A stretch of DNA of 64,000 nucleotides from NCBI GenBank assembly GCA_900466875.1, contig UBNQ01000016.1, positions 62,001 through 126,000 on the forward strand, read 5' to 3'. Below are positions 1-7,361 of this stretch, one piece after another. Both the position numbers and the translations under genes were made by a program. The DNA is from Hyphomicrobiales bacterium (GTDB lineage: Bacteria > Pseudomonadota > Alphaproteobacteria > Rhizobiales > Rhizobiaceae). The first letter of the stretch is position 1, and every line of letters begins with the position of its first letter. The notes under the pieces are model-generated. The model saw nothing but the letters and a program-made list of their open reading frames with translations, was not told the origin of the DNA and made no database searches.

Positions 1-319
1 GGGAGCGGCGGGGATCTGTCTGATGTTTCTCGTTCGAAGTAGCCCGGGCGAAAGTGCCGCGACCGACGTGGCTTTCGACCACTTTCCTGGCGTTGGCCTC
101 GGCGTAGGCCCGGCTGACGGTAGTAAAGTCTATGCCGAGGCGCTCCGCCAGCTTGCGCTGTGGCGGTAGCCGTTCGCCGGGAGTGATCTCGCCGCTTTTA
201 ACGGAGGCCTCAATCGCGTCGGCAATCTGAAGATATCGCGGTTTGCCGTCAGGCCGGATGATCGGTAGCCATCTTCCCAAAGTGACGTATCCCTGTCTCA
301 ATGTCCCAATGTTTCGCAT
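1..319 (-). CDS. MocR/GntR-family regulator, N-terminal part (cut by window edge)
   Basis: Reading the minus strand from the ATG at 319 gives about 106 codons with no stop. They start with about 25 unplaced residues, then a classical GntR-type winged helix: a helix QIADAIEASVKSGEI, then the LPPQRKLAERLG and DFTTVSRAYAEA segments, ending in a wing with GRGTF. The combination 'PPQRxLA...DFTTVSRAYAEA' is typical of MocR regulators, which carry a PLP-dependent aminotransferase-like C-terminal domain; that part lies outside the window. It diverges from the Nit1C operon, so it is the natural candidate for its regulator (inference). The start is uncertain, because a repeated 11-mer, a possible operator, overlaps the proposed start codon. 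Confidence 0.75.
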   Translation of the reverse strand, partial: MRNIGTLRQGYVTLGRWLPIIRPDGKPRYLQIADAIEASVKSGEITPGERLPPQRKLAERLGIDFTTVSRAYAEANARKVVESHVGRGTFARATSNEKHQTDPRRS

Positions 320-500
320 TGTATGGATGATAATTATGCCATGCAAGCCTCTCTTTCATCTTGTGAGTGAAGCCTAATATTGCGGCAACAGGTCGAGTTC
401 ACTGCACGTTTTATAGTCCAGTCGCCAGCTATTTATGCATCTAGACTGGAGACGAAATTATTATTGTATGGATAAAAGACTGATTGTTGATTCATACAAT
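318..500. promoter_or_regulatory. MocR-nit intergenic region with direct repeat ATTGTATGGAT
   Basis: The 11-mer ATTGTATGGAT occurs twice, at 318-328 and 463-473. A related inverted element, CATACAAT, lies at 493-500, about 49 bp before the nitB start. MocR proteins usually bind direct repeats next to their own gene, so these are candidate operators. No gene is seen between 320 and 548. Confidence 0.45.
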
Positions 501-548
501 TCTCGCCGTACCGTTGAGCCATCACCCACGCCAACAGGAGCGATGTTA

Positions 549-1031
549 ATGCCTCAGGTCACGCATGAAGCCCACAAGGACGGCGACTTCTTTGTCGACT
601 ACGAAAGCAAGGTCTTCGAGGACGTGAAGGCCGAGCCCGGCGAAAAGGCTCTCATTACATTTCACACGATGGCTTTCGAAGGCTCGATCGGCTTGGTGAA
701 CATCCTGAATGCTATCCGTCTGCAACGGAAGGGCTACGAGACCTCGATCCTCCTCTACGGTCCGGGCGTCACCCTCGGTATTCAGCGCGGCTTTCCCAAA
801 CTGGGAGACGAAGCGTTCCCCGGGCATCTGAACTTCAACAAGAACCTGGAACGCTTCATGAAGGAGGGCGGCAAGGTCTACGCCTGCCGCTTCGCACTGC
901 AGGCGCTTTACGGCCACGGTGAGCCCGCGCTTATTCCCGGCATCGTCCCGATCCTGCCGCAGGATGTGCTCGACTGTGTCCTCCTCCACAAGAAGGCCGA
1001 TGCGCTGATCATCGACACCTGGACCGTCTGA
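549..1031 (+). CDS. nitB: Nit1C cluster conserved protein (MSMEG_0572 family)
   Basis: This is the first gene of the Nit1C cluster, 160 residues from the chosen start. The family (MSMEG_0572 type, called a nitrogen-starvation response protein in annotations) has no established reaction. The protein shows an alternating beta/alpha pattern with [19 protein letters not shown] near residue 40 and [12 protein letters not shown] near residue 115, resembling a small DsrE-like Rossmannoid fold (inference). ATG 549 is preferred because AGGAG at 536-540 sits 8 bases ahead; ATG 543 would leave only 2 bases, and in-frame starts back to 435 lack a ribosome site. It is 64 bp upstream of nitC and probably cotranscribed. 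Confidence 0.85.
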   Translation: MPQVTHEAHKDGDFFVDYESKVFEDVKAEPGEKALITFHTMAFEGSIGLVNILNAIRLQRKGYETSILLYGPGVTLGIQRGFPKLGDEAFPGHLNFNKNLERFMKEGGKVYACRFALQALYGHGEPALIPGIVPILPQDVLDCVLLHKKADALIIDTWTV

Positions 1032-1095
1032 TCGAACGCTGCGTCCCGCGCTTGGCGCGGGACGCCATCCCGCCCGTCAAGAACAGGAGCCAGTC

Positions 1096-2100
1096 ATGAG
1101 CAGAACCGTCCGCGCCGCCGCGGTACAGATTGCGCCGGACCTCGTGTCCCGCGCGGGCACGATAGAACGTGTCCTGAACGCGATCGCCGAAGCCGCCGAC
1201 AAAGGTGCCGAAATGGTCGTGTTTCCGGAGACGTTCGTCCCCTGGTATCCCTACTTCAGCTTTGTGCTGCCGCCCGTTCAGCAGGGTCCCGAACACCTCC
1301 GCCTCTACGAAGAGGCCGTGACGGTTCCCTCCGCCGAGACGCAGGCTGTCGCGGACGCGGCGCGCAAGCGCCATATGGTCGTCGTACTCGGTGTCAACGA
1401 ACGCGATCACGGTTCTCTCTACAACACGCAGCTCGTCTTCGACGCGGACGGTAGCCTCAAGCTCAAGCGCAGGAAGATCACGCCGACTTACCATGAGCGG
1501 ATGATCTGGGGACAAGGGGACGGTGCCGGTCTCAAGGTCGTCGATACCGCGGTCGGGCGCGTGGGCGCGCTTGCCTGCTGGGAGCATTACAATCCTCTAG
1601 CCCGTTATGCCCTGATGGCCCAGCACGAGGAGATCCACGCCTCCCACTTTCCGGGCTCGCTTGTCGGACCGATCTTCGGCGAGCAGATCGAGGTCACTAT
1701 GCGTCATCACGCGCTTGAGGCGGCCTGCTTCGTAGTGAACGCGACAGGCTGGCTTAGCGAGGAGCAGATCGCATCCATTCACCCGGACCCCAAGCTTCAG
1801 AAGGGTCTCCGAGACGGATGCATGACCTGTATCATCACCCCGGAAGGCCGCCATGCGGTACCTCCGCTGACATTCGGCGAGGGGATCCTCGTCGCCGACC
1901 TGGACATGCGGCTCATCACCAAACGAAAACGGATGATGGACTCGGTCGGGCACTACGCCCGTCCCGAGCTGCTGCGTCTCGTCCATGACGTGACGCCTGC
2001 GGCGACAGTCACGCGAACCGGACAGGCTGCAGATGATCCCTCCGCTGCCGCTGCCGTGAGCGCAAAGGCCGATCAAGCACAGGAGCTTCACGATGCTTGA
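1096..2100 (+). CDS. nitC: Nitrilase of the Nit1C cluster (Nit6803-type)
   Basis: Carbon-nitrogen hydrolase of 334 residues, predicted to hydrolyse a nitrile to acid and ammonia. The catalytic triad is visible: Glu45 in [12 protein letters not shown], Lys127 in [11 protein letters not shown] and Cys161 in [12 protein letters not shown]. The [10 protein letters not shown] context is typical of true nitrilases rather than amidases. AGGAG lies about 7 bases before the ATG. In Pseudomonas fluorescens NCIMB 11764 the Nit1C cluster is needed for growth on cyanide, so cyanide or a cyanide-derived nitrile is a plausible substrate here. The 3' end overlaps nitD by 8 bases. Confidence 0.93.
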   Translation: MSRTVRAAAVQIAPDLVSRAGTIERVLNAIAEAADKGAEMVVFPETFVPWYPYFSFVLPPVQQGPEHLRLYEEAVTVPSAETQAVADAARKRHMVVVLGVNERDHGSLYNTQLVFDADGSLKLKRRKITPTYHERMIWGQGDGAGLKVVDTAVGRVGALACWEHYNPLARYALMAQHEEIHASHFPGSLVGPIFGEQIEVTMRHHALEAACFVVNATGWLSEEQIASIHPDPKLQKGLRDGCMTCIITPEGRHAVPPLTFGEGILVADLDMRLITKRKRMMDSVGHYARPELLRLVHDVTPAATVTRTGQAADDPSAAAAVSAKADQAQELHDA

Positions 2101-3214
2101 GCTTGCAGCAAATACCGATCCCGACCTGATCAACGACCTGCAGACCAAGGGGATGCGTCTCGTCGATCCGCGTGCAGGACACGAAAGCCGCCGCGGCGGC
2201 GCGGGGCCTTCCGACCACAAGGCAGTCAGCTTCGGCGACACGACCGTGATGGTTCCGGTGCACACCGCTCCGGCATTCGAAAGTCCATACCTCGTAGAAG
2301 CGCCAACTGCCGATGGCCTCGCCAGGGTTACCAAGGACGGGGCGGATATCGGTCGCGTCCGTTTTCCGGGACGGCCCAGATTCTACGACCTCACCACGGC
2401 GGACGGCATTCCCTACAACAAGATCGCGGTACTCCATTCCCGCGACGTTCTTGCCACGACGATCCTCCAGACCTGCATACGCTACGAGAGCCGGAAGAAG
2501 ACGTGCCAGTTCTGTTCGATCGGTCAGAGCCTGGCGGCCGGCAGAACCGTTGCGCACAAGACGCCAGAGCAACTGGCGGAAGTAGCCAAGGCGGCAGTAG
2601 AACTCGACGGCGTTAAGCACATGGTCATGACAACCGGTACGCCGCCCGGCAGGGATCGCGGCGCTGCCGTGCTGGCGGAGAGCGCCCGTGCGGTCAAGGC
2701 CGTCGTAGATCTCCCCATTCAGGTCCAGTGTGAGCCTCCCGAGGACGACGTCTGGCACCAGCGCATGAAGGACGCGGGAGCGGATGCGCTGGGAATGCAT
2801 CTCGAGGCTGTGACCCAGGAGGTCCGCGAGCGGATCATGCCCGGCAAGGCCAGCGTCCCGCTGGAAAAGTACTTCTCAAGCTTCGAAGCGGCGGTGAGGG
2901 TCTTTGGACGAGGGCAGGTTTCTACCTACATCCTCGCGGGTCTCGGAGACACCAGAGATGCCATCGTCGAAATGTCGGCCCGTCTTGTCGCAATGGGCGT
3001 CTACCCGTTCGTGGTGCCTTTCGTGCCTATCTCGGGAACTCCGCTGGAAAGCCATCCGGCACCGGACTCGGATTTCATGGCGAGCATCCTGGAGCCAGTG
3101 TCGAAGCTCGTCGTAGACGGTGGACTGAAAGCATCGGACATCAAGGCAGGCTGCGGTAAATGCGGTGCCTGCTCGGCGCTGTCGATCTACGAGAAGCTGA
3201 GGATAAAGGCATGA
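2093..3214 (+). CDS. nitD: Radical SAM protein of the Nit1C cluster (MSMEG_0568 family)
   Basis: Radical SAM enzyme of 373 residues. The cluster-binding cysteines appear as Cys128, Cys138 and Cys141: the second and third have the usual CxxC spacing (CQFC) but the first is nine residues away rather than three, as in this family. A second cysteine set, Cys354/Cys357/Cys360 (CGKCGAC), sits at the C-terminus and could hold an auxiliary iron-sulfur cluster. The [14 protein letters not shown] segment (about 178-191) fits a SAM-binding strand. The start ATG lies inside the nitC stop, indicating translational coupling. The reaction is unknown; a role in making or modifying a nitrile-type metabolite is often proposed. 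Confidence 0.9.
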   Translation: MLELAANTDPDLINDLQTKGMRLVDPRAGHESRRGGAGPSDHKAVSFGDTTVMVPVHTAPAFESPYLVEAPTADGLARVTKDGADIGRVRFPGRPRFYDLTTADGIPYNKIAVLHSRDVLATTILQTCIRYESRKKTCQFCSIGQSLAAGRTVAHKTPEQLAEVAKAAVELDGVKHMVMTTGTPPGRDRGAAVLAESARAVKAVVDLPIQVQCEPPEDDVWHQRMKDAGADALGMHLEAVTQEVRERIMPGKASVPLEKYFSSFEAAVRVFGRGQVSTYILAGLGDTRDAIVEMSARLVAMGVYPFVVPFVPISGTPLESHPAPDSDFMASILEPVSKLVVDGGLKASDIKAGCGKCGACSALSIYEKLRIKA

Positions 3215-3753
3215 GCATCATGGATCACGCCTCCTTCATCAGTCCCGAGTTCATCATAAGGGCTGCCACCGAGCGATGGGAAGTCGAGGGAGCAGCCCGG
3301 CTTCGCCATCAGGTGTTCGTGGAAGAGCAACGCATCTTCGAAAACGACGACACCGATGACATTGACGGCACGGCCATCCCGCTCGTGGCGATCGCGACAT
3401 TGGCTGCCGAGCCTGCCGAGGTCGTTGGCACCGTACGTATCCATGAGCAGGCTCCGGGCATCTGGAAAGGTTCGCGTCTTGCGGTCGCATCGTCGCACCG
3501 GAGGGTAGGCAGGCTCGGAGCCGAGCTGATCCGCCTGGCCGTCAGCACGGCGAACGGTAGGGGATGCACGGAATTCCACGCCCACGTCCAGCGCCAGAAC
3601 GTGCCCCTGTTCAAGCGGCTGCACTGGTTTCCGGTGGAGGAGATGGAGATACACGGCGTTCCTCATACGCACATGCTCGCTTCGCTGGAACACTATCCGC
3701 CCGTCTTAGACCCCGCGTCCGGCTGGTCGGCAAGGGTAAGGAGGGGCGTATGA
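3211..3753 (+). CDS. nitE: GNAT-type acetyltransferase of the Nit1C cluster (MSMEG_0567 family)
   Basis: Predicted GCN5-related N-acyltransferase of 180 residues. The opening segment around EVEGAARLRHQVFVEEQ is typical of GNAT beta1-alpha1. The acyl-CoA-binding motif A follows as SRLAVASSHRRVGRLGAEL, then FHAHVQRQNVPLFKRLHWF. The start at 3211 overlaps the nitD stop as ATGA, and GAGG precedes it, so it is translationally coupled. In some genomes this domain is fused to the AIR-synthase domain; here they are separate overlapping genes. The acceptor substrate is unknown. Confidence 0.88.
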   Translation: MSIMDHASFISPEFIIRAATERWEVEGAARLRHQVFVEEQRIFENDDTDDIDGTAIPLVAIATLAAEPAEVVGTVRIHEQAPGIWKGSRLAVASSHRRVGRLGAELIRLAVSTANGRGCTEFHAHVQRQNVPLFKRLHWFPVEEMEIHGVPHTHMLASLEHYPPVLDPASGWSARVRRGV

Positions 3754-4721
3754 ACCCTCAGAACATGGTCGATGAACTGAGGGCTCATCCGTCCATTCGC
3801 GGCAAGCTCGACATCGCTGTTGCTACGAGCGCGCTCTCCCTGTCATCGACAGCTCAAGGAAAACCTGGCGACGACGCCGCGGCGATCCCGCGCCCGGAGG
3901 GAGGTTGGGACCTGCTGGCTGGCGAGGGGTTCATGCCCCAATTCGTCCAGGACGACCCGTGGTTCGCTGGCTGGTGCGGGGTCATGGTCAACCTCTCCGA
4001 CATCGCTGCCATGGGCGGACGGGCGAGCGCGCTGCTCGACGCGGTATGGGCTCCGGACGCAGAAGCTGCAGGTCCTCTACTGGCTGGCCTCCGCGATGCC
4101 TCGTCTGCTTACGGGGTGCCTATTGTCGGAGGTCATACTAACCTGCGGAGTCCGGAACTGGGCTTGTCTGTCTCGGTCACGGGAAGGGCATCAAAGCTGA
4201 TTTCGAGCTTTGATGCGAGGCCCGGCGACGTTCTCGTGGCCGCCATCGACCACAGAGGCGCGTATCGGCCCCGCTTCGACAACTGGTGCGCCGCTCTGGA
4301 TGCCCCACATGATCGCCTGCGTGGAGACTACGAGCTCCTGCCCGAGCTGGCGGAGGCAGGTCTGGTCGTGGCTGGTAAGGATATCAGCCAGGGCGGCATC
4401 GCGGGGACCGTTCTCATGCTCGCCGAGTGCTCGGGATGCGGGTTCGACATTGATCTCCCGGCCATTCCATTGCCGTCCGGAGCCAAGCTCTCGCGATGGC
4501 TCCGGAGTTTCCCAAGCTTCGGATTCCTCCTCTCGGTGCGTCCGGAACATGCCGAGAAGGTGTGCGCGCGTTTTCAAGCTCGCGACATCAGCGCGGCCGC
4601 CATCGGACACGCGACCAGCACTTCTGAGATCAAAGTGGTGTCGGATGGCGTGTCGGCGGAGTTCTGGGACTACGCAGAAGAGCCATATCTTTCACTTGGA
4701 AAGGAGACAGAAGTTGCCTGA
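3750..4721 (+). CDS. nitF: AIR synthase-related protein of the Nit1C cluster (sll0787 type)
   Basis: PurM/ThiL/SelD-like ATP-binding protein of 323 residues. The family signatures are visible: GDDAAAI near residue 39, the GWCGVMVNLSDIAAMGG helix-strand, GVPIVGGHTN, and the glycine-rich GKDISQGGIAGT segment. ATG 3750 is chosen because a strong AAGGAGG-type site lies just upstream and it forms an ATGA overlap with the nitE stop. In-frame starts back to 3564 would lie inside nitE. It is likely a kinase-like or ATP-dependent ligase-like step of the Nit1C pathway; the substrate is not known. Confidence 0.88.
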   Translation: MNPQNMVDELRAHPSIRGKLDIAVATSALSLSSTAQGKPGDDAAAIPRPEGGWDLLAGEGFMPQFVQDDPWFAGWCGVMVNLSDIAAMGGRASALLDAVWAPDAEAAGPLLAGLRDASSAYGVPIVGGHTNLRSPELGLSVSVTGRASKLISSFDARPGDVLVAAIDHRGAYRPRFDNWCAALDAPHDRLRGDYELLPELAEAGLVVAGKDISQGGIAGTVLMLAECSGCGFDIDLPAIPLPSGAKLSRWLRSFPSFGFLLSVRPEHAEKVCARFQARDISAAAIGHATSTSEIKVVSDGVSAEFWDYAEEPYLSLGKETEVA

Positions 4722-4992
4722 AGTTCGTTTTACCATACGCTGGCCGGACGGACGGGAAGAGAGCTGCTACTCTCCCTCCACTGCCATCCATCGTCATATC
4801 GAGGCGGGTGCGACTTATCCGCTGGGTGATTTCCTCGAGAGAGCGCGCCTTGGCCTTGCCGAAGCTTCCGAGCGCGTCGCCGCGAAGTATGGCTTCGCAT
4901 GCTCTTCCGCACTCGACCAGTTAGCCACCATTGAAACCACGGCTGCGGGCCAGCCGGCAGACGGGCAGGTCGTCTGCCTTTCGATGACGTGA
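4714..4992 (+). CDS. nitG: Small Nit1C protein (MSMEG_0570 family), TTG start
   Basis: A 92-residue protein starting LPEVRFTIRWPDG, with CYSPSTAI, YPLGDFLERA and YGFACSSALDQLA, which is the MSMEG_0570 family pattern. The start is TTG at 4714: AAGGAG at 4701-4706 is 7 bases upstream, the encoded residues match the family N-terminus, and no ATG fits. It overlaps the nitF stop by 8 bases. It is easily missed by ATG-only calling. Function unknown; it is conserved with the nitrilase and radical SAM genes. Confidence 0.85.
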   Translation: MPEVRFTIRWPDGREESCYSPSTAIHRHIEAGATYPLGDFLERARLGLAEASERVAAKYGFACSSALDQLATIETTAAGQPADGQVVCLSMT

Positions 4993-5000
4993 GGGATATC

Positions 5001-6257
5001 ATGAGCGACTTTGAGAAGACCCATGTCCCGGTACTGATTATCGGCGGTGGCCAGGCGGGCCTGTCCGTCAGTTGGTATCTCATGCGGGAGAACATCGAGC
5101 ACGTCGTCCTCGAGCGTCACCGCCGCTTCGAGAGCTGGCGCAATAACCGATGGGACAGCTTCTGCCTGGTGACGCCGAACTGGCAGTGCCGTCTACCGGG
5201 CTGGTCCTATGCCGGGAAGGATCCCGACGGCTTCATGCTCAAGAACGAAATCGTCGAATACCTCGACGGCTTCGCCGAGAGTTTCGGCCCGCCGCTACTG
5301 GAAGGGATCGAAGTAACGCGGGTCTCGATGAGGGACGAGGGCGGCTATCAGGTGGAAACCAACCGGGGCACCTGGACCTGCGACCAGGTAGTCGTGGCGT
5401 CGGGGGGCTACGACGATCCCATAGTCCCTGCCTATGCTGCCGACATAGACCCCGGCATCGTCCAGATCCATTCGCGACAGTATCTTCGGCCCTCGCAGAT
5501 GCCTAATGGCGGAACGCTTGTCGTCGGCACCGGGCAGTCCGGCGTCCAGATCATGGACGACTTCCATCTCGAGGGCAGGGCGGTTCACCTAGCGGTCGGC
5601 CCCGCTCCCCGCAGCCCGCGCAAGTATCGAGGTCGCGACGCGACCGACTGGCTTTACGACGCGGGCACCTACGCGGTCACGATCGACCGTCATCCAGACC
5701 CCGTGAAAGCTCTCACACAGACCAACCACTACATGTCGGGCCGCGATGGCGGCAAGGAGATCGACCTGCGCAAATATGCGCTCGAGGGGGTCGGTCTTTT
5801 GGGATCCGTGGCCGGAGCCAAGGGTACGGCGATGACCTTCCTACCAGATCTCGAGAAGAACCTGGACGATGCCGATCGCAGCTATCTCGGCATTCGGACG
5901 CAGATCGACGCGTGGATCGCCCGGCAGGGCATCGATGCACCGGAAGAGCCGCCCTTCGAGAAGGTCTGGCGTCCCCAGCGGGAGATTACGGAAGTCGATC
6001 TGACCGCGCTCGGAATATCCTCGATTATCTGGGCCATAGGATTTCGGCCGGACTACTCCTGGATCGAGGTGGATTGTTTCGACGAGCGTCATAAACCCCG
6101 CTTCAACCGAGGAGTCACCGACGTTCCCGGGTTCTACTTCATCGGGCTCGGCTGGTTGAATACATGGGGTTCAGGGCGCTTCCTCGGAATCGACGAGGAC
6201 AGCCGCTATCTGGCAGACAAGATCGCCGCCCGACAGAAGAGCTTGCTTGCGGCATGA
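5001..6257 (+). CDS. nitH: FAD-dependent oxidoreductase of the Nit1C cluster (MSMEG_0569 family)
   Basis: Flavoprotein of 418 residues resembling flavin monooxygenases. The FAD dinucleotide-binding motif VLIIGGGQAGLS is at residues 11-22; a second, NADPH-type glycine motif, LVVGTGQSGVQ, is near residue 173. VVASGGYDDPIVP and IIWAIGFRPDYSWIE are the usual FAD-domain continuations. ATG 5001 is preferred over the GTG at 4989 because GAGGG lies a suitable distance ahead. In cyanide-using pseudomonads the corresponding gene is part of the cluster required for cyanide growth, consistent with an oxygen-dependent step, but the reaction is not proved. Confidence 0.9.
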   Translation: MSDFEKTHVPVLIIGGGQAGLSVSWYLMRENIEHVVLERHRRFESWRNNRWDSFCLVTPNWQCRLPGWSYAGKDPDGFMLKNEIVEYLDGFAESFGPPLLEGIEVTRVSMRDEGGYQVETNRGTWTCDQVVVASGGYDDPIVPAYAADIDPGIVQIHSRQYLRPSQMPNGGTLVVGTGQSGVQIMDDFHLEGRAVHLAVGPAPRSPRKYRGRDATDWLYDAGTYAVTIDRHPDPVKALTQTNHYMSGRDGGKEIDLRKYALEGVGLLGSVAGAKGTAMTFLPDLEKNLDDADRSYLGIRTQIDAWIARQGIDAPEEPPFEKVWRPQREITEVDLTALGISSIIWAIGFRPDYSWIEVDCFDERHKPRFNRGVTDVPGFYFIGLGWLNTWGSGRFLGIDEDSRYLADKIAARQKSLLAA

Positions 6258-7066
6258 ACTCCTTGGCGATGCACGCGGTAAAGCAGAGCGGTCTCTCCGA
6301 GTCTCACACGCTCGGAATGGCCGAGATGGGGTTCATAGGACTCTCGGAGCAGTGGCTGATGCGACGGGCGGGTGATCTCCACTGGCGTCTGATAGCGACC
6401 TCGATGGGGCAGCAGAGCGCACAGTTCACCTGCCCCGCGGGTGAACCTCTCTACGCCGCGTTCTGCGCAACGAGCCTCCGGCTCGCCCGCCCGGAGCTTC
6501 CGCGGCTGGGCGCGCAGATCGTCCTGCACGCGGCGCTTTACCGCGCGGGTCCTGGCCGACTGGCATCGCAGGTGCGGATCTCGGTAAACGGCGAGTATGT
6601 CGGCCGCATGGTTCTAGTCTCGGCATTTGTCGGACGCTCCGATCCGTCGAGCAACCGTTCGATAGTGAGACGAATGCCGCGTGTGCTGGCAATGCCGCCT
6701 GATGCGGATCCGTCGATAGAGCGGATTTCACGGGAAGCCTCCAAACTAGCTCGCCTGGCTTCGCAACAATTGATCGCCGTGCCGGATGACTGCGGAGCAA
6801 ACGTGCTGCCATGTCCCTCTATCGACTTCAACGCTGCCGGACTTCTGTACTTCCCGAGTTTCAGCGCGATTTGCGACAGGGCGCTTTTTGAGGTCGAACG
6901 TGCAGTGCAAGCCGTCGGATCGAGACATGTTGTCTATCTCGGCAATACGGAGCCGGGCGAGGCGATCCGCGTGCGGTTCAGACACCAGTCGAACAAAGTC
7001 GATGCCGTTCTTCAGGGCGAAGATGAGAGATTGCTGGCTCTGATGCGGGTCCGGTTCGTCCGATAG
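6254..7066 (+). CDS. LnmK-like double-hotdog protein (Pnap_2097 family)
   Basis: A 270-residue protein with the opening pattern TLGMAEMGFIGLSEQW followed by RAGDLHW, typical of the Pnap_2097/LnmK group of double hotdog-fold acyltransferase/decarboxylase-like proteins. The C-terminal half begins at about residue 190 with a second hotdog-like segment (IDFNAAGLLYFPSFSAICDRA). ATG 6254 forms an ATGA overlap with the nitH stop, so it is the last gene of the Nit1C transcript here. LnmK itself works on acyl-ACP in leinamycin biosynthesis; the presence of such a gene suggests that the cluster makes or processes an acyl-derived small molecule (inference). Confidence 0.75.
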   Translation: MNSLAMHAVKQSGLSESHTLGMAEMGFIGLSEQWLMRRAGDLHWRLIATSMGQQSAQFTCPAGEPLYAAFCATSLRLARPELPRLGAQIVLHAALYRAGPGRLASQVRISVNGEYVGRMVLVSAFVGRSDPSSNRSIVRRMPRVLAMPPDADPSIERISREASKLARLASQQLIAVPDDCGANVLPCPSIDFNAAGLLYFPSFSAICDRALFEVERAVQAVGSRHVVYLGNTEPGEAIRVRFRHQSNKVDAVLQGEDERLLALMRVRFVR

Positions 7067-7215
7067 GTTATACGGCGCGTTGTTTGATGTGTGTAAGCCA
7101 GTGTCCGACCGTCAGCACGTGCAGCCGCGTCAGCAGGGGCTGGCGGTTCATTCATATCCGCCACGCACGATACCGATTGCATTCTCGGCCGCAGGAACTT
7201 ATTCAAGAATTTGCC

Positions 7216-7292
7216 GGGCCTGTAGCTCAATTGGTTAGAGCCGTCGGCTCATAACCGATTGGTTGCAGGTTCGAGTCCTGCCGGGCCCACCA
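7216..7292 (+). tRNA. tRNA with anticodon CAU (elongator Met or lysidine-modified Ile)
   Basis: A complete 77-base cloverleaf. The 7-bp acceptor pairs 7216-7222 with 7282-7288, A7289 is the discriminator and CCA is encoded at 7290-7292. The D arm TAGCTCAATTGGTTAGAGC and T arm CAGGTTCGAGTCCTG are intact. The anticodon CAT is at 7250-7252 in loop CTCATAA. Sequence alone does not settle whether it is elongator tRNA-Met or tRNA-Ile with C34 changed to lysidine. The defence operon ends 69 bp downstream on the opposite strand, so this tRNA may mark an island junction. Confidence 0.95.
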
Positions 7293-7361
7293 CAGGCCAT
7301 TCATTGCCAGGTTTTCGAGAGTATAACAGACGCCTATTTGGGTCAGGATTTCGCGCATTTC

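Noticed and set aside
4210..4713. Longer frame leading into nitG
   Set aside because: The 5' part lies in another frame of nitF; only the part from TTG 4714 matches the MSMEG_0570 family and has a ribosome site.
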